Below, piece by piece: positions 12,032-23,346 of a DNA stretch of 64,000 nt; position 1 is the stretch's first letter; each line of letters begins with the position of its first letter. Both the position numbers and the translations under genes were made by a program. Origin of the DNA: Terebella lapidaria (Eukaryota > Annelida > Polychaeta > Terebellida > Terebellidae); NCBI GenBank assembly GCA_949152475.1, contig OX424568.1:23349667-23413666 (forward strand), given 5' to 3'. The notes beneath the pieces were generated by a model that saw nothing but the letters and a program-made list of their open reading frames with translations, was not told where the DNA came from and did no database searches.

Positions 12032-12717
12032 AAAAATATTGAATCCCGGCTTTAGTACGATAACAGTGTATATATAATGCAGGTAGTAATTTTCTAATAT
12101 GATGGAAACATATAATATATGCTCTTCTTACTCTGTCCCACCAAGACGAATTTATGTTCGGAAGTACACACATTTTTCTGATGTGGTACCATAATCTTTT
12201 ACGCGTGGTACGGTAATCACAGGCCGCTCAGCTCTGCGTGGTACCGTAATCAAGCTGATTTCTTCTCTCAAATTACTCGCGACTGTCACTATAACATCTC
12301 TTGTACATGTTGTAAAGTCTAGCACTTTCAAGTTGGGTCGTGTGCGCTGGGCTAGCTTCACAAATTAGTCCAATTCAAACGCATTCCAAGTTCTTGCTCA
12401 TCGAATCTGGTGGATATCAAACAAGTGAAGTCCACGATGCAATCATCAGTTTTATTCATCCAAAATCAATTGATGGTACTCCAAATAATTCCGGTTACAT
12501 AAATGATTCAAACCTAATATATAAAACAAGTACATGTGCGCTATATCCAAATCAGGTATCGTCACATTCCCGTGCCAACACAACACGTGCCGGCACGGAG
12601 GGCACAAGCCCTACGTGTCCGTTAAAAACTTCCAATATTTCGTTTCTCTAGTGTGATCCGAATTCTCTCTTGGTCATAATGCATGGGGTTTTTATATCCC
12701 ACAAAGGACAAAAAAAA
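12032..12717. other. Transposon core between nested copies; no gene
   Basis: It contains the inner half of the right TIR (12185-12320) and, around 12330-12660, unique sequence of the outer element. The open frame at 12340-12651 starts beside the TIR, has no domain and no splice-bounded exon, and is not called. Confidence 0.5.
12185..12320 (-). repeat. Right terminal inverted repeat, inner half
   Basis: This is the reverse complement of about 7435-7562. It keeps the same GTGGTACCATAAT and GCGTGGTACCGTAATC motifs and the ACTCGCGACTGTCACTATAA block. It is separated from its outer half by about 1.85 kb of inserted DNA. Confidence 0.8.
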
Positions 12718-14091
12718 TTAGCCCAAGGGCTAAGATAGGTTACCGGACAATTTTAGTTGAAACACGACAGGTGAGATATGACGTTCAGATTAACCAATCA
12801 AGGTCATCTTCGTGAACTTCAATGTCATCATTAAGTGAGCAGCATATAACCTTGTATTCATGTATGTTCAAAATACAAATACAAGGTCCATCTAAAAGTC
12901 TTTTGTCTATAGACGAAATTTACACATTTCTTGTTGTACGTGACACTGAGATATAGCACTCAATGTCATGTGAGATCAAGTTCAAGGTCACCAAAAGAAG
13001 TGGTATGTATGACTTCCGATTCCAGCTATACCCATGATACCTACAGATACTTTTTGGCTGTAGAGGCCAATTTACACATTCAATGGGCCAAAAAGCACTC
13101 CATCTTTATACACAATGTCAGGGACCCCAATTAGCATGTTTTATAACAAAAATCTCAAAACTGATTAGATAAAATTTGAAGGAAAACGACTAAAAATTAA
13201 ATTTGGGGCCTATTCAGCCTAGATTTCGAGCCTTTTGAGCAATTCAAGACACTTTATACACTATATACATCTTTATACACAATGTCAAAAACCCCAATTA
13301 CTATGTTTTGAAAACAAAAATCTCAAAGGTGATCAGACAGTTTTCAATTAAAGACAGACAAGGTGCAAATTTGGGCGTTTTTCGACCCAAAAATGGCTGT
13401 TTTGACCTTCCAAGGTCATCCAAGGTCAAATTCAAGGTCACCACACAAGTCGCCATATATGATTTCCCATTTGAAAGTGCCAATTTCTAAGCTCTATCTT
13501 CAAACGTTCTATGAGTACAGTCCTGGCAGCTCCCACTTTGAAGGAAAAAAGTGCCGAAAATTTTCCAAGTCCAAAATTTTTTTCAAAGGGTGAAAAATTC
13601 TTTTTGTTTGGAAATGGCCCAAAATGGATAGTAATGCGATTTGGGCCGAAAAATTATTTTTTCGTCGACTCGTCGAAATTCAAAATGGCCGCCACGCTGA
13701 GATCGGCGATTCAAGGGCAACCAAACTTATACACATCACAGAGGTGCATAACGAGAATCTTTTGAAACAAAAATCTCAAATCTGATCAGACAGTTTTTGA
13801 GAAAATGGCCGCCAAAGTTCAAAATTGACCGTTTTTCGACGAAAACGGCCGCCATTTTGGAAAAAAATTAAAGAATAAAAAAACTAAAAAATACCTCCTT
13901 CTCAAATTATTTTAAAGTATCTTTTCCCAAATTTTCAGAAAGATTGGACCGTAAACTTTGAAGATAGAAATGTGGATGGACGACGACGACGCCGACGACG
14001 ACGACGACGACGACGACGGACGGACGGACGGACGGACGACGGACGCAACGCCACGGCAATAGGTTATCGGACCATAGGTCCGGTAACCTAA
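12718..14091 (+). mobile_element. TTAG/TACCGG-family element, both ends present (copy C)
   Basis: Left end TTAGCCCAAGGGCTAAGATA; right end GGTTATCGGACCATAGGTCC then GGTAACCTAA at 14091, preceded by a (GACG)n tract at 13977-14045. It is most similar to copies B and E, with the block TTCAAACGTTCTATGAGTAC near 13500. No coding capacity. Confidence 0.87.
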
Positions 14092-14175
14092 AATACCCAC
14101 CTACCATCAATTTTCTCAGATTATGTTGTTGCTTTTTGCAGGCTTATGTGCGCACGTTGACGACTGTGGTATTGG
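14092..14175 (+). repeat. Dispersed repeat shared with 26560-26665
   Basis: AATACCCACCTACCATCAAT, a TTTTCTCAG block, a TTTTGCAGGCTT block and GTGCGCACGTTGACGACTG all occur here. They recur in the same order at 26560-26665, where about 30 bp more are present. Origin unknown. Confidence 0.7.
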
Positions 14176-14179
14176 CCCT

Positions 14180-14304
14180 ATGTTGTAACTCCCTCTTAGA
14201 AACCAAAAAAATTAACACACAGTTCTCATGTAGACCTATAAATTGCCGAAGGTCGAAGCATAACCTACCTTCCACCATCTTTGATTAAGGTACCGCGCGG
14301 TACC
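14180..14304 (-). repeat. Right terminal inverted repeat, outer half
   Basis: This is the reverse complement of about 7305-7420. It shares CCCTATGTTGTAACTCCCTC, the AGTTCTCATGTAGACC region, and the terminal CCATCTTTGATTAAGGTACC. Confidence 0.8.
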
Positions 14305-14369
14305 TTTATCTGTGTAAGCACTGTGTTATTGAGCTAGATTCCCACAGACCACTAATTACGCTCACGGTG

Positions 14370-14437
14370 GCCCCCACCGTGGCCAAATAGGTCAGTCTAC
14401 GAGTCGATAGACTGACCTATTTGGCCACGGTGGGGGC
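14370..14437. repeat. Perfect 30-bp inverted repeat (hairpin)
   Basis: The left arm 14370-14399 and right arm 14408-14437 are exact reverse complements (CCACCGTGGCCAAATAGG / CCTATTTGGCCACGGTGG cores), with an 8-nt loop. The arms are flanked by a direct repeat, TACGCTCACGGT, at about 14357 and 14438. Confidence 0.95.
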
Positions 14438-14528
14438 TACGCTCACGGTAGCCTTCGTCAATGTTCACCAGAAGAAATTGTAGTATTTATAAGCATGTGA
14501 TAGTTACAATCGTGAACCAATAAGCCAG

Positions 14529-14770
14529 TTCGGAAATGTTTCTAGGTCAGGTCAAATGGTATAAACAAAACATTCGTACACACCATGCTCAAATGTGAGT
14601 GACGCGGTGAACTCGAAGTACACAAAGAGGTTAGTATTGTACAGGCGAAATCGAGTAATGTGTTGATGACAGTGACTCGACAATGGTAGCGTGACAGCAT
14701 GGTTTGGCTATGTTTATACCGCTTGACCCCGACCCAATTCCACTGACCTGACCTGAAAACATTTCCGAAC
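14529..14770. repeat. Inverted repeat pair, ~240 bp overall
   Basis: GTTCGGAAATGTTTCTAGGT followed by CAGGTCAAATGGTATAAACA (14529-14568) is matched in reverse complement at 14711-14770, with small indels. It looks like a small foldback element or MITE. No target duplication is clear. Confidence 0.65.
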
Positions 14771-14968
14771 TCACGTATTCGGTTCTATGAGTGCTCGGAT
14801 AACTCGAGCAAAGAGTAACCCACCTGTATTTGTTAATTTGTGCCCTCAGATGTCGATAAATACGCGATGCATGACTGTGTTGTTCAATATGAACAGGACA
14901 ACTTTGGGTTTTCACAGCGGGAATTCCCCTGGTGTACCTCGATTGGAAGGCGAGGGTGCAGAGGGCTA

Positions 14969-15827
14969 CGGAAGAGTATTAGGGCCACAGGGGTTTTCTT
15001 TAAAATTCAGTTTGTCGAATTCTCGAAAACTCGAGATATTATATCGATAAATCGACTTAATATCTCTCGATAAATCGAGTTAGTTATCTCAATGAATAAA
15101 TTTAATATCTCAATAAATTGACTTTGTAAATACATAAATCGAGATATTATCTGTATAAGTGGTATGTAACCGAGTCATACCATTTATTTTGTTACCTTGA
15201 TAACAGCAGGAAAATTGGCAGAAAATTATTGATATTGGAAACTACATTCAGTATTATGGTCCATTGTAACATCAAATATTAAGTAATACAGAACTGCCGA
15301 ATTGAAAGCTATATAGTGAAATTACTGTATCACTTTCAGTTCAAAAGTTGCAATATGATTGTGATGTTTATTAGCAAGTTATTGTTTTTTTAATAAGAAA
15401 CAATTGCCTATTAAACATGGGAATGAGGCGTATTCGTGACGTCATATTCAATAAAGGTTTCAGTATGAGTAATTAGCTTTTTTAACTTGCCTTTTCTTGA
15501 CATGGTAAATGATGAAATAGTATGGCTCGCTTATATTGTGACTCGAAATATAATTTAATCTTGTTTGTACTTCAAATGCGATATTATCGGTATTTATCGA
15601 TATATTGAGTTGATCTTTCGAGATATCTCGATTCATCGAGATAGCAAACTCGATTTGTCATGGTATCTTGATTTATCGCGATAGTAAGTCGATTTATCGA
15701 GATAAGTAACTCAATTTATTGAGGTAAACATCCCGATTCATCAAGATAACTAACTCGAATTATCGAGATAATAAGTCGACAAATTGAATTTAAAAAAAAC
15801 TCATGTGATCCGAATACGCTTCCGTAC
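14969..15827. mobile_element. TIR element packed with TCGATAAATCGA motifs
   Basis: The left end ACGGAAGAGTATTAGGGCCA, then GGGTTTTCTTTAAAATTCAG, is matched inverted on the right (AATACGCTTCCGT ending 15827). Both subterminal regions, 15005-15150 and 15590-15790, are chains of short palindromic TCGATAAATCGA / ATCGAGATA variants. The centre (15160-15580) is unique AT-rich DNA with no ORF. Non-autonomous, MITE-like. Confidence 0.75.
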
Positions 15828-16011
15828 AGTGCAGTCCCTAGTTGACGATATTGATTTTTTTTGGATCGCCTGCGGGTATCTTCACACTATCAAGAATCAC
15901 ATACACTTCCATTGTAAAGTTTTGCTGGAAAATACTTGGTAAAATAATTTTCAATCCCCGAATAAATTTAGTATGTGAAAGCCTTGTATATAACTTCTAA
16001 AATATTGAAAA

Positions 16012-17612
16012 TTAGCCCAAGGGTCAAGAAAGGTTACCGGACAATATATATTTTAGATATTAGCCTTTTGTCACATGACCTTTGAAATAAGGTCATTGGT
16101 CAATTCAAGGTCACGAGCATATTCAGCATATATCATTTCTAGTGCATCCACAATTGATTCCGAAGCTGTAAAGTCGATAATAAGTGAGATATTAGCCATT
16201 TATGATCTGACCTTGAAAGTGAGGTCAAAGGTGAAGTTCAAGGTCATGAGAATATTCAGCATCTTTCATTTCCATTGTGCTCGCAATTGATTCCTAAGCT
16301 GTAATGTCGATGATAAGCAAGACATTAGCCATTTTGTGCTCTGACCTTGAAAATAATGTCAAGGTCAAATTAAAGGTCATCAGAATATTCAGTGTATATC
16401 ATTTTCCGTTACCATAATTGGTCCATAATTGGTTCCCAAGCTATTAAGTCAATAGAGAAGCAAGATATTAGCCATTCTGCCTTTTGACCTAGAAAATGAG
16501 GTCGAAGGTCGAATTCAACGTCATGGCAATATTCAGCATATATCATTTTCTATATGTTCACAATTGGTTCCTAAGTTGTAGAGTCGATAACAAGTGAGAT
16601 ATTGGTCATTTTGTCCCGTGACTTTAAAATTTAGGTCAAAGGTCAAATCCAAGATCACGAGAATAATCTGCAATCTGTATATAATCTGTATATCATTTCC
16701 TGTATGTTCACAATTGATTCTTAAGCTGAAAATCAATAAGAAACGAGATATTAGCCATTTTGTCCTGAGACCTTGAAAACGAGGTCAAATGTCAAATTTA
16801 AAGTCATCAGAATATTCGGCGTACATCATTTCCTAAATGTCCACAATTGATTCCTAAGCTGTAAATTCGATAATACGCGAGATATTAGCCATTTTGTGCT
16901 CTTGACCTTGAAAGTGAGGTCAGAGGTCAAATTCAAGGCCACGAGAAAATTCAGCATATATCGTTTACTATAGGTCCACAATTGCTCCCTAAGCTGTAAA
17001 ATCGATGATGAATGAGATATTACCCATTTTGTCCTGTGACCATGAAAATGAGGTCAAATGTCAAATTCAAGGTCATCAGAATATTCGACATATATCATTT
17101 CCTATATGTCCACAACTGATTCATAAGCTGTAAAGTCAATGAAAAGCGAGATATTAGCCATTTTGTGCTCTGACCTTGAAATTGAGGTCAGAAGTCAAAT
17201 TCGAGGTCACGAGAATATTCAGCATATATCATTTCCTATATGTCCACAATTGATCCCTAAGCTGTAAAATCGATAATAAGTGAAATATTAGCCATTTTGT
17301 CCTGCGACCTTGAAAATGAGGTCAAATGTCAAATTCAAGGTCATCAGAATATTCGGCATATATCATTTCCTAATGTCTAAAATTGATTACTAAGCTGTAA
17401 AGTCGATAATACGCGATATATTAGACATTTTGTGCTCTGACCTTGAAACCGAGGTCGGAGGTCAAATTCAAGGTCACGAGAATATTCAACTGATATCATT
17501 TCCTATATGTCCACAATTGATGCCTAGCCCTTAATCTCAATATCAAGGGAGATATTAGGCTTAATGCGTCCCATTAAAAAGCATAGGAGTATTTAACATA
17601 GGAAAGTCCCAA
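16012..17612 (+). mobile_element. TTAG/TACCGG-family element, right end missing (copy D)
   Basis: It starts TTAGCCCAAGGGTCAAGAAA then GGTTACCGGACAAT, followed by about eleven ~128-bp satellite units (16060-17540). After AAAGCATAGGAGTATTTAAC the similarity ends near 17612, so the hairpin end is absent, as in copy A. Confidence 0.8.
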
Positions 17613-18555
17613 GTTCATCCATCAGTGAAACACGCTTTTTGGCCGTAGTTTTGTTTTGGATATTCGGATCAACTTGAAATTTTGTTTCTCAATTGAGTAT
17701 CATGCCGTAATTTCTCACAAAGTTTCGGAATTCTATCTCAAAAATTGAAGAAGCAAAGTTACAAAATAATTCATTCAAACTTATTCTGAAAAGTTCTATT
17801 CCACAAGGCACAATCGGTTTGCGAAATTGCCACACACGTAGTGGTTCATTTCTGGAAACATCGTAAAAGAAAACGGAGTAAATTATAGGCTGTTCAGTTT
17901 GTTATCCATAATAGGCCTCAAATCAACAATACGACAATTTTATAAGCTCATTGTTGAAGTTGTAAAGTTCATGATTTGTTTTTACTTCAGCACCTTTTGA
18001 TAAAAGTTCCATTACAGATCTGTTTGTCGCAAATGTTTGTTGTTCATACCATCTTTTGACACTGATAATCTAATAATCTGCCCCTCACAATGAATGAATC
18101 GTTTACTTTCCAGGTTGATTGGCCTGAAGTCAGGTACCTAGAGTGCCTGGCATGTGGGTACTGAACACAGTGATCCACACTGGGGAGGGTGACATAATGT
18201 AGTCCGGCGGCTGCCTGATCCAAAGATGACCAGCAGGGGATGCCGGGAATGCTTCTGCTTCAAAACAAGTGAAACCTATTGAGGCTCTGTCACGTTCCAG
18301 TACATACTGATATGCAAGTACATAGTATTACAGTATATACAAACATTTTCTGCTGAGAGATACAGAACAAATGAAAATGACTCGTTGTCATTTTGACAAT
18401 TACTCAGTAATTATGACAGTTACTGTACAGAGCACGTAATTATTCATTTTTCTTTGTAGACTGTGGCTTGGACCGAGGACCAAATAAAAAACTGCATTAA
18501 AATCATATTCTGTGTTCTTATTGGAGTCTTTGTCAGGTTTCCACTGTTTCCATGT
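17613..18555. other. No gene recognised
   Basis: Unique AT-rich sequence between two transposon blocks. A possible acceptor (CTTTGTAG, ending at 18460) opens a short frame, but it has no recognisable domain or partner exon. Confidence 0.4.
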
Positions 18556-19400
18556 TTAGCTTACCGGCCCATATGGGCCGATAAGCTATTGTCGTGGTTT
18601 GTCGTTCGTCCGTCCGTCCGTCGTCTGTCTGACAAATGTGACGAAATAACGTTCTTCCGGCTGCTATCAAGCCGACGGATCGAATAGTACGATGTATGCT
18701 GTGCAATACACAAACAGGAAGTCCGATGTTCATTCAATAATCCGAATTTATCGGATTGATTTAGTCCGATGTTCGATCACGGAATTCACACGCACGTAAT
18801 CCCTTAACAAGTCCGATGTTATTAATAGTCCGAAATAATAAAATGGTATTTCCTAAATCTCAAAGTTCTTTTTAATTTTCTTATACCTCTCTTGTTATAT
18901 CTTCTCTCTCTCTAAGTTCTACTACTAAAAGTGCGGGAAAGCGTGAGCCATGTGTTGGGTGTCTGGAATTTCACCGCTTTTTTGCAACGGAAGTCGTGTA
19001 TGATAGGTTGAAAGTGATGTCATGTCTGGGTAAGCATGGCTTGGTGTCTGGAGTTGTTGTGATTAGTGGGAGTATGAAGATAGAGTTAATTCTTCTAGAA
19101 AACATTTCATGGGCTAATGCCCTGAGGCGTTTTTTTTATTCAATATTTTTTGCCGATTTGGCGGCTATTTTTGCTGAAAACGACCAATTTTGGGTTTTGG
19201 TGGCCATTTTCTCGAAAGCAACTGTTTGATCAGTTCTGGTATTATCGTGTCAAAACATGCTAACGGGAGTCATTGATGTTGTGTTTGAAAATAGAGTGCC
19301 TTGAATCGTTCGAAAGGCCCGGAAGAATGGGCTCAGAATGGTCCAAAATTGAATTATTGGTTGTTTTCTTGGAAAGTATGATCATTTTTGATTGCTAATT
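18556..19400 (+). mobile_element. TTAG-type element, sister family with changed hairpin
   Basis: The end reads TTAGCTTACCGGCCCATATG then GGCCGATAAGC, the same architecture as the TTAG/TACCGG family but with paired base changes in the hairpin. A GTCCGTCCGTCCGTCGTC tract follows, as in that family. The body (TCCGATGTTCATTCAATAAT and on) is a different sequence. It recurs at 22509-23335 and, diverged, at 36265-36665. No coding sequence. Confidence 0.7.
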
Positions 19401-19411
19401 AGGATTGTTCA

Positions 19412-20424
19412 TACTTGACTATCAATGATGATGGACTTGACTGTCAATGATGATGTACTTGACTGTCAATAAGGATGTACTTGACTGTCAATGATGATGT
19501 ACTTATCAGTCAATGATGATGTACTTGACTGTCAATAATGATGTACTTGACTGTCAATGATGATGTACTTGACTGTCAATGATGATGGACTCGATTGTCA
19601 ATAATGATGGACTTGACCATAAATGATGATTTATTTGACTGGCCATGATGATGTACTTGCCTGTCAATGATGATGTACTTGACTGTCGATGATGATGTAC
19701 TAGACTGTCAATGATGATGTACTTGACTGTCAATGATGATGTACCTCACTGTCATTGATGATGTACTTGACTGCCAATGATGATGTACTTGACTGCCAAT
19801 GATGATGTACTTGACCGTCAATGATGATGTACTTGACCGTCAATGATGATGTACTTGACCGTCAATAATGATGTCCTTGACTGTCAATGATGATGGACTC
19901 GATTGTCAATAATGATGGACTTGACCATAAATGATGATTTATTTGACTGGCCATGATGACGTACTTGCCTGTCAATGATGATGTACTTGACTGTCAATGA
20001 TGATGTATTTGACTGCCAATAATGATGTGCTTGACTGTCAATGATGATGGACTTGACTGTCAATGATGATGTACTTGACTGTCAATGATGATGTACTTGA
20101 CTGTCAATGATGATGTACTTGACTGTCAATGATGATGGACTTGACTGTCAATGATGATGTACTTTACTGTCAATGATGATGGACTTGACTGTCAATGATG
20201 ATGTACTTGACTGTCAATGATGATGTACTTGACTGTCAATGATGATGTACTTGACTGTCAATGATGGTGTTCTTGACTGTCAATGATGATGTACTTGACT
20301 GTCTATGATGATGTACTTGACTGCCAATGATGATGTACTTGACTGCCAATGATGATATACTTGACTGTCAATGATGATGGAATTGACTGTTAATGATGAT
20401 GGAATTGACTGCCAATGATGATGT
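19412..20424 (+). repeat. 22-bp minisatellite, unit 1
   Basis: About 46 copies of GTACTTGACTGTCAATGATG plus AT (22 bp). A variant block (GGACTCGATTGTCAATAATG, then a GACCATAAATGATGATTTAT block) occurs near 19588 and again about 308 bp, or 14 units, later. This is a higher-order duplication inside the array. Confidence 0.95.
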
Positions 20425-20456
20425 ACGGCACATCACAGCTTCAAAGATGTTGTATG

Positions 20457-21794
20457 GTGAATAAAGAACTGACAGCGGTCTCAAACTGGCTAAAATTGAA
20501 TTAATTATCTCTAAACACTATGAAAACAAATTACATGATCTTCTCTTCAAATTCTAATCAGAAAGTACTGGTTGAAAGAAATATTTTTATAGACAACACC
20601 CCCATTCACTGTGTCAATGTCGACAATAAACCTGAAGGTAAATTCCTAGGATTAATACTTGATCCCAACCTAACTTGGATTTCCCATATAAATTATGTAA
20701 ATAACGAAATCTCCAAAACCATTTATTTCTTGAACGAAGTCAAACATAGCCTCCCGCAAGTTTGTATTAAAACTCTGTATTTGTCTCTCGTGCAGAGCCA
20801 TATCTTATACGGGATATTGGCCTGGGGTAACAGTAAATCATTAGACAAAATTCATACATGGGTAACAGTAAATCATTAGACAAAATTCTAAAACTACAAA
20901 AACAATGCGTACGTATTATAAATAAAGTTCATTATCGATCTCACACTGACCATATTTTCCAACAACACCATATTCTCAAAGTACACGATCTCTACCGTAT
21001 TCAAGCTTCCCTACTTGCTTATGATTATGTAAACGGACGACTACCGACATCTTTCACAAAATTCGACCCAAATCCGAAAACTAACGACATTAAAACCAGG
21101 CAACAAATGTCTCTTTTTTTACCAAAGCCCAGAACTATTTTTTCAATCAGCTCCCCTTACTACAAGATCGCCAATATTTGGAACGAACTCCCGCATCGGT
21201 TCAAGAATAATACGCATCGTAACATATTTAAGCGAGATTTTAAAGTGGACACTTTGAACAAAAATGATAGTTCTGTAAAATGCTCAAATCCGAGATGTAA
21301 AGATTGTTGTCAATCCTGAATATAATACCATATACAGTAAAGCTCTCATGATTGTCATTGTCATTATAACAAGCGAGTACTCTACCGCATCCCGGTCTTG
21401 CGGGTGGAAACACATGGACACACATGTAAATTATAGACGTGATACATACAAGTATATCAGAGGTATAAGTCTCCATGTGTTTTCACCAAATACTGCCTTG
21501 ATCATGCCTCTCCGGTCCATAGCTGGCGTCCGCGTCTCTTCGGGGTATCTCTGGGCTGCGTAGGGTCAGTCACGGGGTCGCGCTCGGTGACTCACACACA
21601 TGGAGTACAAATCGTTCATTTATTTTTTTTCTATCCTTCACGAATTATATTCTTGTTGCTTTTATTATTTTCCGAAGGGCAGTACGGGAAGACGGCCCAT
21701 GGTTACGTTCTGTCATCAACAGCATATATGTTTGAAAAATAGTCTGTAAATATTATATGTGTGCTGTTGAAATAAACATTATCATTATCATTAC
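20457..21794 (+). pseudogene. LINE reverse transcriptase 3' fragment, broken (unit 1)
   Basis: The frame from 20457 encodes the C-terminal (thumb) part of a non-LTR reverse transcriptase. Recognisable are VNKELTAVSNWLKLN, an in-frame stop at 20502-20504, LSLNTMKTNYMIFSS, KFLGLILDPNLTWISHI, LYLSLVQSHILYGILAWGNS and then LQKQCVRIINK. This spacing is typical of CR1/Jockey-type LINEs. The 3' end has a short ATCATT tail. The copy is truncated at the 5' end, so the catalytic core is missing. It also has a frameshift from a 35-bp tandem duplication at about 20826-20895. Dead element. Confidence 0.88.
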
Positions 21795-21848
21795 CTAACC
21801 TATCTTACGTGTGTGTTATTGTTAGCAACTTTCCTACAGATAATTATC

Positions 21849-21950
21849 ATGGCTGGTGACTGTGGGTACTGCAGTTTCTCATCAGAGCAAACGGATGACA
21901 TTGTACAACACTGCATTAAGTCCCATGCTGGTCCCAATACTGATCAGTGA
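21849..21950 (+). CDS. 33-aa C2H2 zinc-finger-like ORF or exon (unit 1)
   Basis: ATG at 21849, stop TGA at 21948-21950. The peptide contains CGYCSFSSEQTDDIVQHCIK followed by SH, giving exactly C-x2-C-x12-H-x4-H, a classical zinc-finger spacing. A pyrimidine-rich acceptor (TTTCCTACAG) ends at 21840, just before the ATG, so it may be an exon. It could be a transposon-encoded BED- or C2H2-type fragment or chance; only one finger is present. Confidence 0.35.
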   Translation: MAGDCGYCSFSSEQTDDIVQHCIKSHAGPNTDQ

Positions 21951-23346
21951 GGTCATGGTGAGCACTGATATATTCAGTTTGTGTATAATGTAATACATTT
22001 TATACCGTTCCAGTTGTTAGATATAATAAATCTTTCGCTGTAAATTTAGTGGAAAGAGAGCTTCGGGGACAATTTTACATCTAGTGGTACTTGCATTGCC
22101 AATTGATGTGATCCAGCCAGGAATATTGCAACCTATATGCTTGTACTGGAAAAGTACAATGCACAATCCATGAATTTGACCTTTGTATGTGTTTATATTG
22201 ATGTGTACAAAGTTACTTTAGTGGGAAGATATATTTTAGGGGCAATTTTACATCTAGTGTTACTTGAATACTGAGGCGCCTGTTACGTGAATATTTCAGC
22301 GCCTGTTACGTGAATCCTGCAGCACATATCTCGTGTGTGCTACGATAAACAATTGCTTGAAAAACACAAACAAACGAGTGTCACCTCCCATTAACTGATG
22401 AATTTGTTCAACTGTGAACCAATCAACCATGTACATTAGCAGTGGGCAAAAGCTCCATTATATGGTGATTACATGTTGACAAAGGGGCTATCGGACGGTA
22501 ATTGAGGATGGGCCGATAAGCTATTGTCGTGGTTTGTCGTTCGTCCGTCCGTCCGTCGTCTGTCTGGCAAATGTGACGAAATAACGTTCTTCCGGCTGCT
22601 ATCAAGCCGACGGATCGAATAGTACGATGTATGCTGTGCAATACACAAACAGGAAGTCCGATGTTCATTCAATAATCCGAATTTATCGGATTGATTTAGT
22701 CCGATGTTCGATCACGGAATTCACACGCACGTAATCCCTTAACAAGTCCGATGTTATTAATAGTCCGAAATAATAAAATGGTATTTCCTAAATCTCAAAG
22801 TTCTTTTTAATTTTCTTATACCTCTCTTGTTATATCTTCTCTCTCTCTAAGTTCTACTACTAAAAGTGCGGGAAAGCGTGAGCCATGTGTTGGGTGTCTG
22901 GAATTTCACCGCTTTTTTGCAACGGAAGTCGTGTATGATAGGTTGAAAGTGATGTCATGTCTGGGTAAGCGTGGCTTGATGTCTGGAGTTGTTGTGATTA
23001 GTGGGAGTATGAAGATAGAGTTAATTCTTCTAGATAACATTTCATGCCCTAATGCCCTGAGGCGTTTTTTTTATTCAATATTTTTTGCCGATTTGGCGGC
23101 TATTTTTGCTGAAAACGACCAATTTTGGGCTTTGGTGGCCATTTTCTCGAAAGCAACTGTTTGATCAGTTCTGGTATTATCGTGTCAAAACATGCTAACG
23201 GGAGTCATTGATGTTGTGTTTGAAAATAGAGTGCCTTGAATCGTTCGAAAGGCCCGGAAGAATGAGCTCAGAATGGTCCAAAATTGAATTATTGGTTGTT
23301 TTCTTGGAAATTATGATCATTTTTGATTGCTAATTAGGATTGTTCA

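Larger units (their letters stand above)
7305..14304. mobile_element. Nested DNA transposon with ~270-bp inverted repeats
   Basis: Both ends carry GGTACCGCGCGGTACC, at 7305-7320 and 14289-14304, followed inward by TTAATCAAAGATGG or its complement. The TIR continues for about 270 bp on the left (7305-7570). On the right it is split: the outer half is at about 14180-14304 and the inner half at about 12185-12320, so later DNA landed inside it. The left flank is TTAA and the right flank TTTA, a possible decayed TTAA target duplication. That would fit piggyBac-like or Kolobok-like elements, but no transposase is visible. Three TTAG/TACCGG-family elements (8679, 10399 and 12718) lie inside. Without them the core is about 2.3 kb. 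Confidence 0.75.

Noticed and set aside
8679..14091. TTAG-family elements as Helitrons
   Set aside because: Hairpins near the ends suggested it, but termini are TTAG/CTAA at both ends with shared GGTTACCGGAC inverted repeats, rather than 5' TC and 3' CTRR.
19412..20424. Regular repeats resembling a CRISPR array
   Set aside because: 22-bp units are contiguous with no unique spacers, and the context is a eukaryotic genome; it is a minisatellite.
20520..21319. A gene in its own right rather than a LINE remnant
   Set aside because: In-frame similarity to the reverse-transcriptase thumb continues upstream through a stop, the catalytic core is absent, and the tail is LINE-like.
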